From Candidatus Saccharimonadota bacterium (GTDB lineage: Bacteria; Patescibacteriota; Saccharimonadia; Saccharimonadales; Saccharimonadaceae): a stretch of DNA of 43,548 bases. Positions 1 to 8,322 of this stretch are shown in pieces; positions within the stretch are counted from its first letter, which is position 1, and each line of letters opens with the position of its first letter. The notes beneath the pieces were generated by a model that searched no databases, had not been told where the DNA came from, and saw nothing but the letters and a program-made list of their open reading frames with translations. Position numbers and translations under genes: made by a program. The stretch is taken from contig JAFWIY010000024.1 of NCBI GenBank assembly GCA_017514675.1, positions 1 through 43,548 on the forward strand. Reading direction: 5' to 3'.

Positions 1-124
1 CGATTACGAGTAAAGCATCAGTTTCGAGCTCTTTGGTGCCTGCCGGGAGGAGGTCCACCCGTAGGGTCTCTTTTTCCTCGACGAGATATTGTTTCCCGCC
101 TACGAGGATAACTGCTTTCTTCAT
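1..124 (-). CDS. rplU: 50S ribosomal protein L21, N-terminal part (cut by window edge)
   Basis: The reverse strand reads from ATG at 124 into MKKAVILVGGKQYLVEE, then about 24 more residues before the window ends. The GGKQY-x-VEE block is the N-terminal signature of bacterial L21, which binds 23S rRNA in the large subunit. An AAAGGA Shine-Dalgarno lies just upstream of the ATG, and TATAAT-like boxes lie at about 158-171. Only about 41 residues are visible, so completeness cannot be judged. The neighbouring surface gene ends at 217 on the same strand and is separated by a terminator, so rplU is probably transcribed on its own or with genes outside the window. Confidence 0.9.
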   Translation of the reverse strand, partial: MKKAVILVGGKQYLVEEKETLRVDLLPAGTKELETDALLVI

Positions 125-157
125 ATTAATCCTTTAAATTAATTCTTTAAAGATTTT

Positions 158-171
158 ATCATATTATTATA
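158..171 (-). promoter_or_regulatory. probable rplU promoter -10 region
   Basis: On the minus strand, TATAAT (166-171) is followed by TATGAT (158-163) in an AT-rich stretch about 35-45 nt before the rplU ATG. No clear -35 was seen. Which box is used is uncertain. Confidence 0.4.
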
Positions 172-178
172 AATTTGA

Positions 179-203
179 AAAGGCCCCTCTAAAGGGGTCT
201 TTT
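179..203 (-). terminator. terminator of the LPSTG surface-protein operon
   Basis: A GACCCC/GGGG-type hairpin with a short loop is followed on the minus strand by CCTTTTC. It starts about 14 nt after the stop codon of the 217-1668 gene. The flanks are A-rich and T-rich on both strands, so it may work in both directions. Confidence 0.75.
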
Positions 204-216
204 CTGTTAGGCTATT

Positions 217-1668
217 TTAAACCTGTTTTGGGGCTTCGGGTTTTGGCGTATCTTCTGGCTTTTTATCGAGATATTGACCTTTGGCTTTTTTCTCGGCTTT
301 GCCTAGGTTTTTGCGGCTGCGATAGAAGTAGTAGCCACCGCCACCGATACCAAGCACTACAAGAACAGCCATCACGATTTCAAGTGGACCTGTGCTTGGG
401 AGCTCCTTGCAGCCTTCCATTTCGGGGTTGGTCTTACAGGTTTTTTCTGGTTCGGGCTTGTCGCAGCCGTCCATCTCGGGATTAGTTTCGCAAGTTGGTT
501 TTTCGCAACCCTCCATACTTGGGTTGGTTTCGCAAGTATCTAGTGGTGGATTATCTGGCTCGTCGCATCCATCAGTTTTTTTGACATTAACCGACGCAGT
601 GTCTTCCCTACGGTCCCCAGTGCTTACATCGCTGTCGTAAACTAGAGTTGCAGTATTTGTGAGATCTTTGCCGGCACAGTCAAAGTCCAAACCAACCTTA
701 GCTTTATAGGTAATATAGACTACATTACCGGTACCGATTGTGCCGAGATTATAACCAGCGCTAATAATATTGTCAGATAAAGTATCCACAGTAGTAGAAT
801 CATTAGCACTAAGACCTACGCTACCTGGTACTAAGGTCAGACCTTCGGGCAAGGTATCCTTGATAACCGCGTTAGTTAGAGCTACGTCGCCGGTATTGCG
901 AACTGTTAGGCGAAAATATACTTCTTCGCCCGGTGCAATATTAACTGCCTCTTTATAATCTTCGCCATCTTTGGATACTGTCTTTTCGATTGACCCGCCC
1001 AGCTCTTCGGCTTGCAGTACATAAGTTACTACACCATGGTATTTTTCACAACCTGGAATTACGCCATTTAACGCATTAAGACCAACTAGGGTTCCTTCTT
1101 CTGTAAATAGACTGCTTGGCATTACCGAGCCATTAGCTTGCCAATCATTGTAGATTTTAGCTGAGCCAGTTACATAATGCATCAGGATTTTATCTGTTTT
1201 GGTAGTCATATAGGCCTCGTCCCAAACCGACCCAGGGTTTGAGTTCTCTGCTGTGATGGTCGCAGTAATCGTACCTTTCTCAGCAGGGGTCAATACCGTA
1301 GAGAAAGACGTTGACATCTTTGTCCGTAGGGCCACACCAGAATTGTTATGAGCCGAGTCATTATAAGTAGCCGAGGCGTTATTGTGAAAATATACATACA
1401 CTAAGTATTGCCTACCCGGTACTACTTCTATTTCGTTTTTGAGACTAGTGACATCAGCATTAATCTCACCTACCCGCACGAAATCGCGCTCATCACCAAT
1501 TGTTGGGTTGTTGGTAATGGAGTTAAAAGTTGGATAAGTTGCTGGGGTTTCCATGGTGAAAGTTGCACGCTCTGGCCCCCAAGCGGAAACTGATGCGGTT
1601 GTAAGGATGTTTAAACCAAATATTACAGCCAATAAGCCCAGTTTTTTAAGTTTAGTATTATTTTTCAT
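217..1668 (-). CDS. LPXTG-anchored cell-surface protein with DUF11-like domain
   Basis: 483 residues. The N-terminus has a lysine-rich start and hydrophobic stretch (residues 8-29), a signal peptide. Residues about 225-365 resemble a DUF11-type conserved-repeat domain: a VNIAPGEEVYFRLTVRNTG segment and a later DTLPEGLTLVPGSV segment. A cysteine-rich linker follows, with three copies of C-x-TNPxMxGC (about 378-420). The C-terminus has LPSTG at 423-427, a membrane segment and an RSRKN positive stretch, the classic sortase signal, but with an unusually long 25-residue tail after it. It is the last gene of a three-gene operon, 26 nt behind the Glu-Pro-repeat gene, with its own AGAAAGGA ribosome site. 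Likely a covalently anchored surface protein; its ligand is unknown. No sortase gene is in the window. Confidence 0.85.
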   Translation of the reverse strand: MKNNTKLKKLGLLAVIFGLNILTTASVSAWGPERATFTMETPATYPTFNSITNNPTIGDERDFVRVGEINADVTSLKNEIEVVPGRQYLVYVYFHNNASATYNDSAHNNSGVALRTKMSTSFSTVLTPAEKGTITATITAENSNPGSVWDEAYMTTKTDKILMHYVTGSAKIYNDWQANGSVMPSSLFTEEGTLVGLNALNGVIPGCEKYHGVVTYVLQAEELGGSIEKTVSKDGEDYKEAVNIAPGEEVYFRLTVRNTGDVALTNAVIKDTLPEGLTLVPGSVGLSANDSTTVDTLSDNIISAGYNLGTIGTGNVVYITYKAKVGLDFDCAGKDLTNTATLVYDSDVSTGDRREDTASVNVKKTDGCDEPDNPPLDTCETNPSMEGCEKPTCETNPEMDGCDKPEPEKTCKTNPEMEGCKELPSTGPLEIVMAVLVVLGIGGGGYYFYRSRKNLGKAEKKAKGQYLDKKPEDTPKPEAPKQV

Positions 1669-1694
1669 ATAGTTCCTTTCTGCCTTCCCTTTTA

Positions 1695-4019
1695 TTATCC
1701 TATACCTAGGTCACCTAAGATATCATTTAGTTCGTCGCCGCCTATATCTTCGACACCTGGAGCTTCTTCCTCTGGTATCTCGCCTGCATCAGCTTCTTGT
1801 TGGGCCTGCCCATCCTCTTCAACTGGAGCATATTCATTATCATGCGCTCCGCCAAGATTTTCGCTATAATCATTCTCCTCACCGACCTGTTCCTGTATTG
1901 GCTCAGCTTCCTGTGCATGCTCATTTTCTACGATCGTCGCTTCAGTTCCTTCATAAGCTTCTCCAGAAGGCATTTCGGTCGGAGTCTGACTTTCCACCTC
2001 TTCGGTAGGAGTTTGAGTAACTTCAATTTCTCCCGTACCGATATCTTCAGCGATATCATCTAAGATTTGCTCGTCGATGCGGGTAAGGTTTTCTGCGTCT
2101 TTTGGCTCTGGTTCTGGTTCTGGCTCAGGCTCAGGCTCTGGTTCTGGCTCAGGCTCTGGTTCTGGCTCAGGCTCAGGCTCTGGTTCTGGCTCAGGCTCTG
2201 GTTCAGGTTCTGGTTCGGGTTCGGGTTCGGGCTCAGGTTCTGGTTCAGGTTCTGGTTCGGGTTCGGGCTCGGGCTCAGGTTCTGGTTCAGGTTCTGGTTC
2301 AGGTTCTGGTTCGGGTTCGGGTTCGGGCTCAGGTTCTGGTTCAGGTTCTGGTTCGGGTTCGGGCTCGGGCTCAGGTTCTGGTTCAGGTTCTGGTTCGGGT
2401 TCGGGCTCAGGTTCGGGTTCTGGTTCTGGCTCTGGTTCAGGGATCGGAACTGGGGTCGGGGCTGGAGTTGGGACATCTTCTTTTACGGTATATTCAATAA
2501 TGATGTTGGCGCACTCAGGCTCAAAACCCCAAGTAATGGTTACGCCATTAATCGTAGTCTTACCCAAAACGATTGTCTTGTTAGTCACGTCTTTTTTGTC
2601 AAACCATCCAAATACACTGCCGTCACCGCGTACGTGCATTGACTGGTCCCGAACGATGCCGCGGCCAGTCTCCTTCCTAAATGATGTGTTTTCAAAGTAT
2701 TGGTCAATAAAGTTTAGGTAGGCGGACCTTTCGTCTGGTGTAGATTCTAGTATCTTCTTTTCTGCTTGCTGCTGGTTTAATCCTTCGAATCCTGGGAACT
2801 CGCCCATGATTAGAATTGTAGCGGCTTGCACATTTTGAGATTTTGCAATAAACTCCATGGCTTCGGCAAGTTCAGAAGCCGTAGCGGTAGCAAAATCAAT
2901 GCCTTTCTTTTCTAGAATTGCACTGGGTTTGCCGACTGAGTTTCCGGTCAATTTATTCTCTGATAGGAAACAGCCTAGATTATCATATTGCGTAAAAGAT
3001 CCGTCTATCTCCATCGATTCTTGGTTGTTCTTGTTTTCTTGATTGTTTTCTGCTATGAGATCTTCTAGCAATCTTTCATTCTCTTCTATGGATGTAAGCT
3101 TGTGAATCTTCTGGCCTCTTTCCCTAACAGAGCTAGTTTGGGCCACAGAGTCTGAAGTGTCTGCATCTTGGTCAACGTTCGCGATTTGAGGGTCAGCCGT
3201 ATCGTCTTTTTGCACGCTCGACGCGTAGGACGGATCTAGCGGAATTTGCTTGTCGGAAATACCATAGTTTTCTCCAAATTCCATAATAGTTTCTGTTTGA
3301 CTAGCGTTGCTCCGATTGTTGCTGTTTATATGATGCCTGATGCCAAGTATCGCGGCTACAGCAATAGCGCCGATAGCTAGCCCCGCGATGATTTTCTTAA
3401 GCTTTGGGTTCTTTTCGAATAGTTTTTTAATTCTCTCCTTCTTTTCTGGCGGAAGAATGGTCTCACTTTCGTCGTCTATCTCACCGTCCTCTGACGGCGC
3501 GACCTCTTTTTTCTTGGTTGGGTCAGGATTAACTTTAGCAAATAACTCGTTCACCTTATCGTCATATTTTTTGTTCGCTTCTACAAGTAGGATATGCTCG
3601 GCTTCAAGATCTTTTTCTACCTCTCTCCTTATTCGCTCATCCTCTTCCGTAAGCGGTCCCATAAAGCTTTTGATCTCGTCTAGTTCGGCCGTGAGGGCTC
3701 TGATATTCTGAAGACAAGCATTTACTTCGTCGTTTAATTTGACAGCCTCATTATATTCTTCTGGGCTTAAGCCTGCGTTGATATATTTCTCTAGTTGTGC
3801 ATGCTTATTTTTGGGAGGATCATAAATTCTAGTATCTATAATATCCTCTATCTTAAGTTTTTTGGTCTCGGAATTATCGGGGCTGGATTCATTGTGCTTG
3901 GTCGCGTCATGTTCGATTGTCTTTGCTTCGCCTCCGTCAGACGCGATGGCGTCAAAATACCAATTTTTCGCATCGGGATTCTCTTCTCCGCTATTCGGCT
4001 TATTTGGGTTACTGGGCAT
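1695..4019 (-). CDS. membrane protein with about 57 Glu-Pro dipeptide repeats
   Basis: 774 residues, no family recognised. Visible layout: hydrophilic N-terminus with a probable coiled coil (about 75-165), a basic stretch and one transmembrane helix (about 208-227) without a signal peptide, a presumably external domain (230-515), an uninterrupted (Glu-Pro)n stretch (about 527-640), and a very acidic tail. Glu-Pro repeats form stiff extended rods in other proteins such as TonB, so this may hold the acidic tail away from the membrane; that is inference. The ATG overlaps the end of the upstream DUF5663 gene by 11 nt, with AGGAGA before it, suggesting translational coupling. The LPSTG-protein gene follows. 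The repeat tract is a hexanucleotide array likely to vary in length. Confidence 0.75.
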   Translation of the reverse strand: MPSNPNKPNSGEENPDAKNWYFDAIASDGGEAKTIEHDATKHNESSPDNSETKKLKIEDIIDTRIYDPPKNKHAQLEKYINAGLSPEEYNEAVKLNDEVNACLQNIRALTAELDEIKSFMGPLTEEDERIRREVEKDLEAEHILLVEANKKYDDKVNELFAKVNPDPTKKKEVAPSEDGEIDDESETILPPEKKERIKKLFEKNPKLKKIIAGLAIGAIAVAAILGIRHHINSNNRSNASQTETIMEFGENYGISDKQIPLDPSYASSVQKDDTADPQIANVDQDADTSDSVAQTSSVRERGQKIHKLTSIEENERLLEDLIAENNQENKNNQESMEIDGSFTQYDNLGCFLSENKLTGNSVGKPSAILEKKGIDFATATASELAEAMEFIAKSQNVQAATILIMGEFPGFEGLNQQQAEKKILESTPDERSAYLNFIDQYFENTSFRKETGRGIVRDQSMHVRGDGSVFGWFDKKDVTNKTIVLGKTTINGVTITWGFEPECANIIIEYTVKEDVPTPAPTPVPIPEPEPEPEPEPEPEPEPEPEPEPEPEPEPEPEPEPEPEPEPEPEPEPEPEPEPEPEPEPEPEPEPEPEPEPEPEPEPEPEPEPEPEPEPEPEPEPEPEPEPEPEPEPEPEPEPKDAENLTRIDEQILDDIAEDIGTGEIEVTQTPTEEVESQTPTEMPSGEAYEGTEATIVENEHAQEAEPIQEQVGEENDYSENLGGAHDNEYAPVEEDGQAQQEADAGEIPEEEAPGVEDIGGDELNDILGDLGIG
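2101..2441 (-). repeat. hexanucleotide array encoding (Glu-Pro)n
   Basis: About 57 tandem 6-nt units; the plus strand shows GGTTCT, GGCTCA and GGTTCG variants. The variants recur in blocks, for example a repeated GGTTCTGGTTCAGG motif, so the array probably grew by duplication of multi-unit blocks as well as slippage. Every unit keeps the Glu-Pro frame on the minus strand. Confidence 0.9.
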
Positions 4020-4341
4020 AGCCTTCTCCTTTCTGGAAATTGCTGCTAAAATCGATAACTGTTTTTTCGATAACGCTCTCTACATCGATACCATGATTCT
4101 TCATGTAATCCATGAAGGTTTCTTCTGATGAATTTTCATCCATTAGGCGTTCGATCTCTTCAATTTCTTCTTCGCTAAGTTTGTTGAAGACGGCGAACAT
4201 TAGCCTGTCGTTTAGTTTTTTGATATTTTTTTCTCGGAAAGAATCTAGCTCCTCCGATGAATTTAGATCGAGAGGTTTTTGCTCGATAAGACTATCGATA
4301 ATCTTGGCGAGAATTTCCCGATCGACGATAAAGTTGTCCAT
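4009..4341 (-). CDS. DUF5663-like protein
   Basis: 110 residues from the ATG at 4341. The protein has an alternating helical pattern: an [13 protein letters not shown] start, a [18 protein letters not shown] middle and a final HGID[12 protein letters not shown] block. This matches my memory of DUF5663, a small helical family common in Patescibacteria with no known function. I prefer this ATG because a good promoter (4379-4407) places the transcript start near 4370; earlier starts would lie upstream of it. AGAAAGG is about 22 nt from the ATG, which is far. The last 11 nt overlap the start of the Glu-Pro protein, so this is the first gene of the surface operon. Family assignment is from pattern recognition only. 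Confidence 0.65.
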   Translation of the reverse strand: MDNFIVDREILAKIIDSLIEQKPLDLNSSEELDSFREKNIKKLNDRLMFAVFNKLSEEEIEEIERLMDENSSEETFMDYMKNHGIDVESVIEKTVIDFSSNFQKGEGYAQ

Positions 4342-4378
4342 TTGATTAAATTTTATTAATGTTGACCTTTCTGGCTTT

Positions 4379-4407
4379 AGCTTAGCATAACCGTTTCGTG
4401 GAGTCAA
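4379..4407 (-). promoter_or_regulatory. sigma-70-type promoter of the surface operon
   Basis: On the minus strand, TTGACT (4402-4407) and TAAGCT (4379-4384) are separated by exactly 17 nt. The predicted 5' leader to the ATG at 4341 is about 30 nt and contains AGAAAGG. Confidence 0.7.
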
Positions 4408-4468
4408 GTTTTTTGCGAGGAGGTTGGCAATGGTTCTGGGTCGGGTTTTAGTGTTAGCGATGGGTATT

Positions 4469-4498
4469 AAAAAACCGAACACGGTGTTCGGTTTTTTA
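4469..4498. terminator. near-perfect bidirectional terminator
   Basis: AAAAAACCGAAC and GTTCGGTTTTTT form a near-perfect palindrome with A and T runs on both sides. It lies downstream of the 46-residue gene on the minus strand and isolates the surface-operon promoter from it. Confidence 0.8.
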
Positions 4499-4606
4499 AG
4501 TAATTTATGGTTTGTCTATCTTATAAATAAGTTTCCTTGTTTAAATTATATTAGTGTTTGTTTGGTATTACATTGGTTTTGTCCTTTCTTGTGTGTTATA
4601 TTCGAA

Positions 4607-4747
4607 TTAATGTTGCTGTAAAGCGGCTAGCAATGACATTGCTCCTCTGTGCCTATTTTGGAAGGCATCGATTCTTTTCTCAGCTTCCGGAGAAATATTC
4701 GTCGCGCTACTAAAGCTTGATTCGTTTTCGTATGGCGTGAGTCTCAT
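4607..4747 (-). CDS. 46-residue small protein of unknown function
   Basis: The ATG at 4747 begins MRLTPYENESSF and the protein ends MSLLAALQQH. It is preceded by AAAGGA at 8-nt spacing and by a near-consensus promoter (4814-4842), giving a roughly 60-nt A-rich leader. A longer reading to 4876 would start upstream of that promoter and run through low-complexity AT DNA, so I reject it. No family recognised. There is no membrane helix; the middle (ISPEAEKRIDAFQNRHRG) is probably helical. The promoter, ribosome site and downstream terminator make this a convincing real gene despite its size. Confidence 0.6.
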   Translation of the reverse strand: MRLTPYENESSFSSATNISPEAEKRIDAFQNRHRGAMSLLAALQQH

Positions 4748-4813
4748 TTTTGTTTTCCTTTGTTTATGTTTGTTATTTGTTAGAATGTTTGTTTTATTTT
4801 CTAACTTAATTCT

Positions 4814-4842
4814 AGTGTAGCACACTTTGCTTGATTTGTCAA
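4814..4842 (-). promoter_or_regulatory. near-consensus sigma-70 promoter of the 46-residue gene
   Basis: On the minus strand, TTGACA (4837-4842) and TACACT (4814-4819) are 17 nt apart, the strongest -35/-10 pair in this part of the window. Confidence 0.8.
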
Positions 4843-4891
4843 TACTTTTTATGTTTAAAAATGCGGGAAAAGTCAAATTAACAGATAAATA

Positions 4892-5083
4892 ATAAAACTA
4901 AAAACTAACTTTCGTTCGCTAGCAACTCGCGCCTTGATAATTTTTACAACGTTTCGCTCAATCCTCGTCTCGATCAAGTTGCCTCGCTTCGCTCGCAACT
5001 CTACTCGCCTCGGAAGAGGAAAAGTTGATAAAAATTACTAGGGCTCGTTACCAATGTTCTCTCAAGTTAGTTTTTAGTTTTAT
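4892..5083. repeat. 192-bp element with 20-bp perfect terminal inverted repeats
   Basis: The arms at 4892-4911 and 5064-5083 are exact reverse complements (left arm begins ATAAAACTAAAAAC). Inside are weaker nested pairings, including TAATTTTTA/TAAAAATTA and GTTGC/GCAAC around 4970-5005. The right arm covers the stop codon of ileS, so the element abuts or has replaced the gene's natural end. No reading frame was found inside. It looks like a non-autonomous palindromic element; transcribed from ileS it would form a large hairpin and could end the transcript. Confidence 0.75.
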
Positions 5084-8000
5084 ATCTTTTCGAGGCTGAT
5101 GGTGATGTTTTCGCCATTTAGTTTAGCGATTTCGTCGTAGGCGTAGTTCCCTGTCTGATTAATCTCTTTGGCGCCGACTTCGGTTTTGATGAGCTCTTCG
5201 TAATTCTTTGGATAGTCGTGCGATAGCGACAACTTGATTTGGTCATCCTGGCGAAGGCCGGCCTTTTTGCGGGCGGATTGAATAGCGCGAATGAGCTCGC
5301 GGGCAGCGCCCTCTTCTTTTAATTCTGGGGTGAGGGTCTTATCAAGTGTGAATTTCTTGCCATTTACGACTTTTTTCACATTGACTTCTTCGGCAATGAT
5401 TTGTTCGTAGAAATCAGCTAGCTTTTCGCCATCGTAGGTGAGCTGTGAAAGTGGCTGACGGATTTTGATCTGGTCTTCGGTGTCGGACTTTTGCATGCGC
5501 AGTGCCAAAGCATCGGTAATAATACTGCGGGTGCGGTACATTTGGTCTAGAATATCGGTATCAATCACGCCAGGCTTTGGCCAGTCTAGCAAATGAACCG
5601 ACTGTTCGGTGCCGGTGATTTTCTGATAAAGCTCGTCGGCTAGGAAGGGCGTGAATGGGGCCATCAACTGGCTGAGGTAGACCAGTACATAATATAGAGT
5701 GGAGAAAGCGGCTTCTTTATCACTGGCATCTTCGTTTTTGGAGAAGCGGCGGCGAGAGCGGCGAACGTACCAGTTGGACAAATCCTCAATAAATGGGGTA
5801 ACTTCAGACAAGGCCTTTGGCAAATTGTATTCCTCCATGCCTTCGGTGACGACGTCTCTTAACTGATATAAGCGAGAGATAATCCAGACGTCCAGAGGAT
5901 TTGAAAGCTCCAACTCGCACTCGCAAGCGGTTTTCTGCGCGCCGAGCGAAACTCTCGTCGGCAAATCAGGCCTGTGCCCGGTACTGTCCGGTACTCGGCT
6001 TGACTTGCCTCCTCGACTTTCACTCGGGATTGAAAAATGCTCGCTCGCTGCGAATTGGATACTTTCAAATCCGTCACTATCTAGGCCTTCTACCTCGGCG
6101 TAAGTGGTGAAAAAGTCGTAGACATTCCAAATCATGGCGAGGCGGCGGTTGATGTCGGAGACATCTTTGTCTAGAAGGGCGAAGTCTTCGCCAGACAGTA
6201 CTGGAGAAGACAAGAGAAGTAGGCGAAGAGCATCGGCGGAGTATTGGTCCATCAGAACATTAGGATCGGTGTAATTGCCGAGAGATTTGCTCATCTTGCG
6301 GCCATCATTGCCGGCCAAAGTACCGGTAGTGATAACATTCTTGTAGGCGTTTTTGTGGCCCTTTTTGGCTTTGTCGCCAAAGGCGCCAATCTCGGCTAGA
6401 GCAGTATTTACGGCATGAACATAATAGAACCAAGCGCGGACCTGGCCAACATATTCCACGATGAAGTCGGCCGGGTAGTTCTTTTCGAACTTTTCTTTGT
6501 TTTCAAATGGATAATGAAGCTGCGCAAAAGGCATAGAGCCAGACTCAAACCAGCAGTCGAGGACCTTTTCGATGCGTTTGAAATGTTCACCATCGATATC
6601 GAATTCAATTTCATCCACCCAGGGGCGATGATAATCTTCAAGTTTTTTGCCAGAGAGCTTTTCGAGCTCTGCGTAGCTGCCGACTACTTTAACCGAGCCG
6701 TTATCGCCTTTCCAGACTGGCATGGCGGTAGCCCAAAAGCGGTCGCGAGAGAGGTTCCAATCTGGAGCCTGCTCAATATTATTAGCGAAGCGGCCATGTT
6801 TTAAGTATTCTGGGAACCAGTTGATGTGTTCGTTTTCGGCAAGCATGAGGGACTTTTGACTATCAATATCAAAGAACCAGGATGGGAAGGCGCGATAAAT
6901 GATGCGTTCCTTGGAACGGGGGTTAAATGGATATTCGTGCTGGATGTATTCGATTTTGTGAATGATTCCCTTTTCTTCCAGGCATTTGGCGATGAATTTG
7001 TTGCCGGCCCAGACCTGAATACCGTTTTCATCGGTGTCGCGAACGCCGAGTTTGTATAGTTCGGCCGCCATTTCGGGCAGATAGTAGCCATTTTCATCTA
7101 GAACATCGGCAAAGTCTAGCTCGTACTTTCCCGCGAGAGCGTAGTCATCCTCGCCGTAAGCCGGAGCGATATGGACAATACCAGTACCATCATCGGCAGA
7201 AACGAAATCGCCCGCAAGTACTGTATAGGTATCTTTTCTCTTGACTGTGCCTTTGTCGCCACGAAGGCCCAAATCAAACAGGCTATCGGCAACCTCGATG
7301 ATTGGTTGGTATTTTTTACCGACTAGGGCAGTTCCTTTAAAGGCCTTCTCTGGCTTAAGGCCTTCAAACAAGATTTTGCCACGTTCTAAGGCGACAATTA
7401 ACTTTTCGCCGTTAACATCATAAACACCGTAATCCAGCTCAGGATTGATGGCTAGCGCCATGTTGGCAGGCAAGGTCCAAGGAGTCGTGGTCCAGGCTAA
7501 AAGGTATGTAGGCGAGATGGCAGACACAGCGTGTCCTTCGGACACGCTCCGGGCCGCTCTGGCCAAGTCTTTATGTTCCGCAGAACACACCGTGTCTGCC
7601 ATCTCGCCTACTAGCCTAAACTTCACGTACGCGCTTGGGTCGGTAACCTTTTGGTAGGCATCGTTATCCATGGTGACTTCGGCCTTGGAGACTGGGGTGG
7701 CGAATTTGGTGTCGTACATCAAGACTTTGCGACCTTCATAGATTTTGCCAGCTTCGTAAAGCTGCTTGAAAGCCCACCAGACTGATTCCATAAAATCTTT
7801 GTCCATGGTGCGATAAGCGTTATCAAAATCTACCCAGCGGCCGATGCGGTCAATAGTTCCCCGCCAGGTTTCGGAATTGGCGACCATAGATTCACGAGCT
7901 TTAATAATATAATCTTCAAGGGTCCACTTGGTGCCGATATCGCGGCGATCAGTAATGCCGAGCTGTTTTTCAACGAAATTCTCTGCTGGCAAGCCGTGAC

Positions 8001-8259
8001 AATCCCAGCCCCACTTGCGTTCTACACGGTAGCCATTCATGGTCCAAAAGCGTGGCACGGCATCTTTGACAATAGAGCTAAGTAAGGTGCCGTGATGAGG
8101 ATTGCCGGTAATAAACGGTGGGCCATCATAAAAAACATAGGATTTGTCAATCGGGCGGTTTTCAACCGATTGCTCAAAAGTTTGATGTTTTTTCCACCAC
8201 TCGAGGATGGCTTTTTCGTATTCTATGGCCTTGCGGCGTTCTCCAGCTCTATATTTCAT
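5080..8259 (-). CDS. ileS: isoleucyl-tRNA synthetase with two in-frame palindromic insertions
   Basis: 1059 residues. It attaches isoleucine to tRNA-Ile in the cytoplasm. The class I signatures are present: HHGT at 55-58 (HIGH motif) within GPPFITGNPHHGTLL, and KMSKS at about 655. The start and the WGWDCHGLPAENFVEK block resemble the eukaryote-like (type 2) IleS, a form often less sensitive to mupirocin. Two segments do not belong to the family pattern: residues about 217-251 in the editing-domain region before TYLLAWTTTPWTLPAN, and about 729-787 before PLDVWIISRL. Each matches a palindromic DNA element listed separately. The ATG at 8259 lies 7 nt after an extended -10, so the mRNA is probably leaderless. 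The stop lies in the inverted repeat of the 4892-5083 element. Confidence 0.95.
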   Translation of the reverse strand: MKYRAGERRKAIEYEKAILEWWKKHQTFEQSVENRPIDKSYVFYDGPPFITGNPHHGTLLSSIVKDAVPRFWTMNGYRVERKWGWDCHGLPAENFVEKQLGITDRRDIGTKWTLEDYIIKARESMVANSETWRGTIDRIGRWVDFDNAYRTMDKDFMESVWWAFKQLYEAGKIYEGRKVLMYDTKFATPVSKAEVTMDNDAYQKVTDPSAYVKFRLVGEMADTVCSAEHKDLARAARSVSEGHAVSAISPTYLLAWTTTPWTLPANMALAINPELDYGVYDVNGEKLIVALERGKILFEGLKPEKAFKGTALVGKKYQPIIEVADSLFDLGLRGDKGTVKRKDTYTVLAGDFVSADDGTGIVHIAPAYGEDDYALAGKYELDFADVLDENGYYLPEMAAELYKLGVRDTDENGIQVWAGNKFIAKCLEEKGIIHKIEYIQHEYPFNPRSKERIIYRAFPSWFFDIDSQKSLMLAENEHINWFPEYLKHGRFANNIEQAPDWNLSRDRFWATAMPVWKGDNGSVKVVGSYAELEKLSGKKLEDYHRPWVDEIEFDIDGEHFKRIEKVLDCWFESGSMPFAQLHYPFENKEKFEKNYPADFIVEYVGQVRAWFYYVHAVNTALAEIGAFGDKAKKGHKNAYKNVITTGTLAGNDGRKMSKSLGNYTDPNVLMDQYSADALRLLLLSSPVLSGEDFALLDKDVSDINRRLAMIWNVYDFFTTYAEVEGLDSDGFESIQFAASEHFSIPSESRGGKSSRVPDSTGHRPDLPTRVSLGAQKTACECELELSNPLDVWIISRLYQLRDVVTEGMEEYNLPKALSEVTPFIEDLSNWYVRRSRRRFSKNEDASDKEAAFSTLYYVLVYLSQLMAPFTPFLADELYQKITGTEQSVHLLDWPKPGVIDTDILDQMYRTRSIITDALALRMQKSDTEDQIKIRQPLSQLTYDGEKLADFYEQIIAEEVNVKKVVNGKKFTLDKTLTPELKEEGAARELIRAIQSARKKAGLRQDDQIKLSLSHDYPKNYEELIKTEVGAKEINQTGNYAYDEIAKLNGENITISLEKI
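5897..6072. repeat. palindromic multi-hairpin insertion B inside ileS
   Basis: Outer arms GGATTTGAAAG (5897-5907) and CTTTCAAATCC (6062-6072) are perfect over 11 bp and continue imperfectly (TCCAA, TCGCA). Internal hairpins include GCCGA/TCGGC (5941-5962) and a GGTACTGTCCGGTAC segment. It encodes about 58 residues with an open frame, between the catalytic part and the anticodon-binding part. Confidence 0.7.
7508..7611. repeat. palindromic cloverleaf-like insertion A inside ileS
   Basis: A 20-bp perfect stem (7508-7527 with 7592-7611, starting GTAGGCGAGATGG) encloses three hairpins: AGCGTGTCC/GGACACGCT (7528-7548), GGCC/GGCC (about 7551-7564) and GTTC/GAAC (about 7575-7585). It encodes residues about 217-251 without breaking the frame. 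Confidence 0.85.
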
Positions 8260-8265
8260 AGAGTA

Positions 8266-8275
8266 TATTATACCA
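8266..8275 (-). promoter_or_regulatory. extended -10 of leaderless ileS
   Basis: TGGTATAAT on the minus strand ends 7 nt before the ATG, with no room for a Shine-Dalgarno. Confidence 0.7.
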
Positions 8276-8279
8276 TAAA

Positions 8280-8304
8280 AGAACCCCGCGCGAGGCGGGG
8301 TTCT
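8280..8304 (-). terminator. terminator of the leucine-rich-repeat surface gene
   Basis: AGAACCCCGC and GCGGGGTTCT form a 10-bp stem with a 5-nt loop, followed on the minus strand by TTTTATGG. The T run merges with the ileS promoter. Confidence 0.8.
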
Positions 8305-8322
8305 AGATATTCGGAAAAATTT

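Noticed and set aside
2077-2721. Long plus-strand open frames with Gly-Ser repeats opposite the Glu-Pro array
   Set aside because: They are mirror readings of the hexanucleotide repeat; they lack a promoter or ribosome site, and the minus-strand frame has a full, coherent protein around the repeat.
5897-7611. Inteins or self-splicing introns in ileS
   Set aside because: The insertions are 35-60 residues, have no splicing or endonuclease motifs, and are palindromic at DNA level with an open frame.
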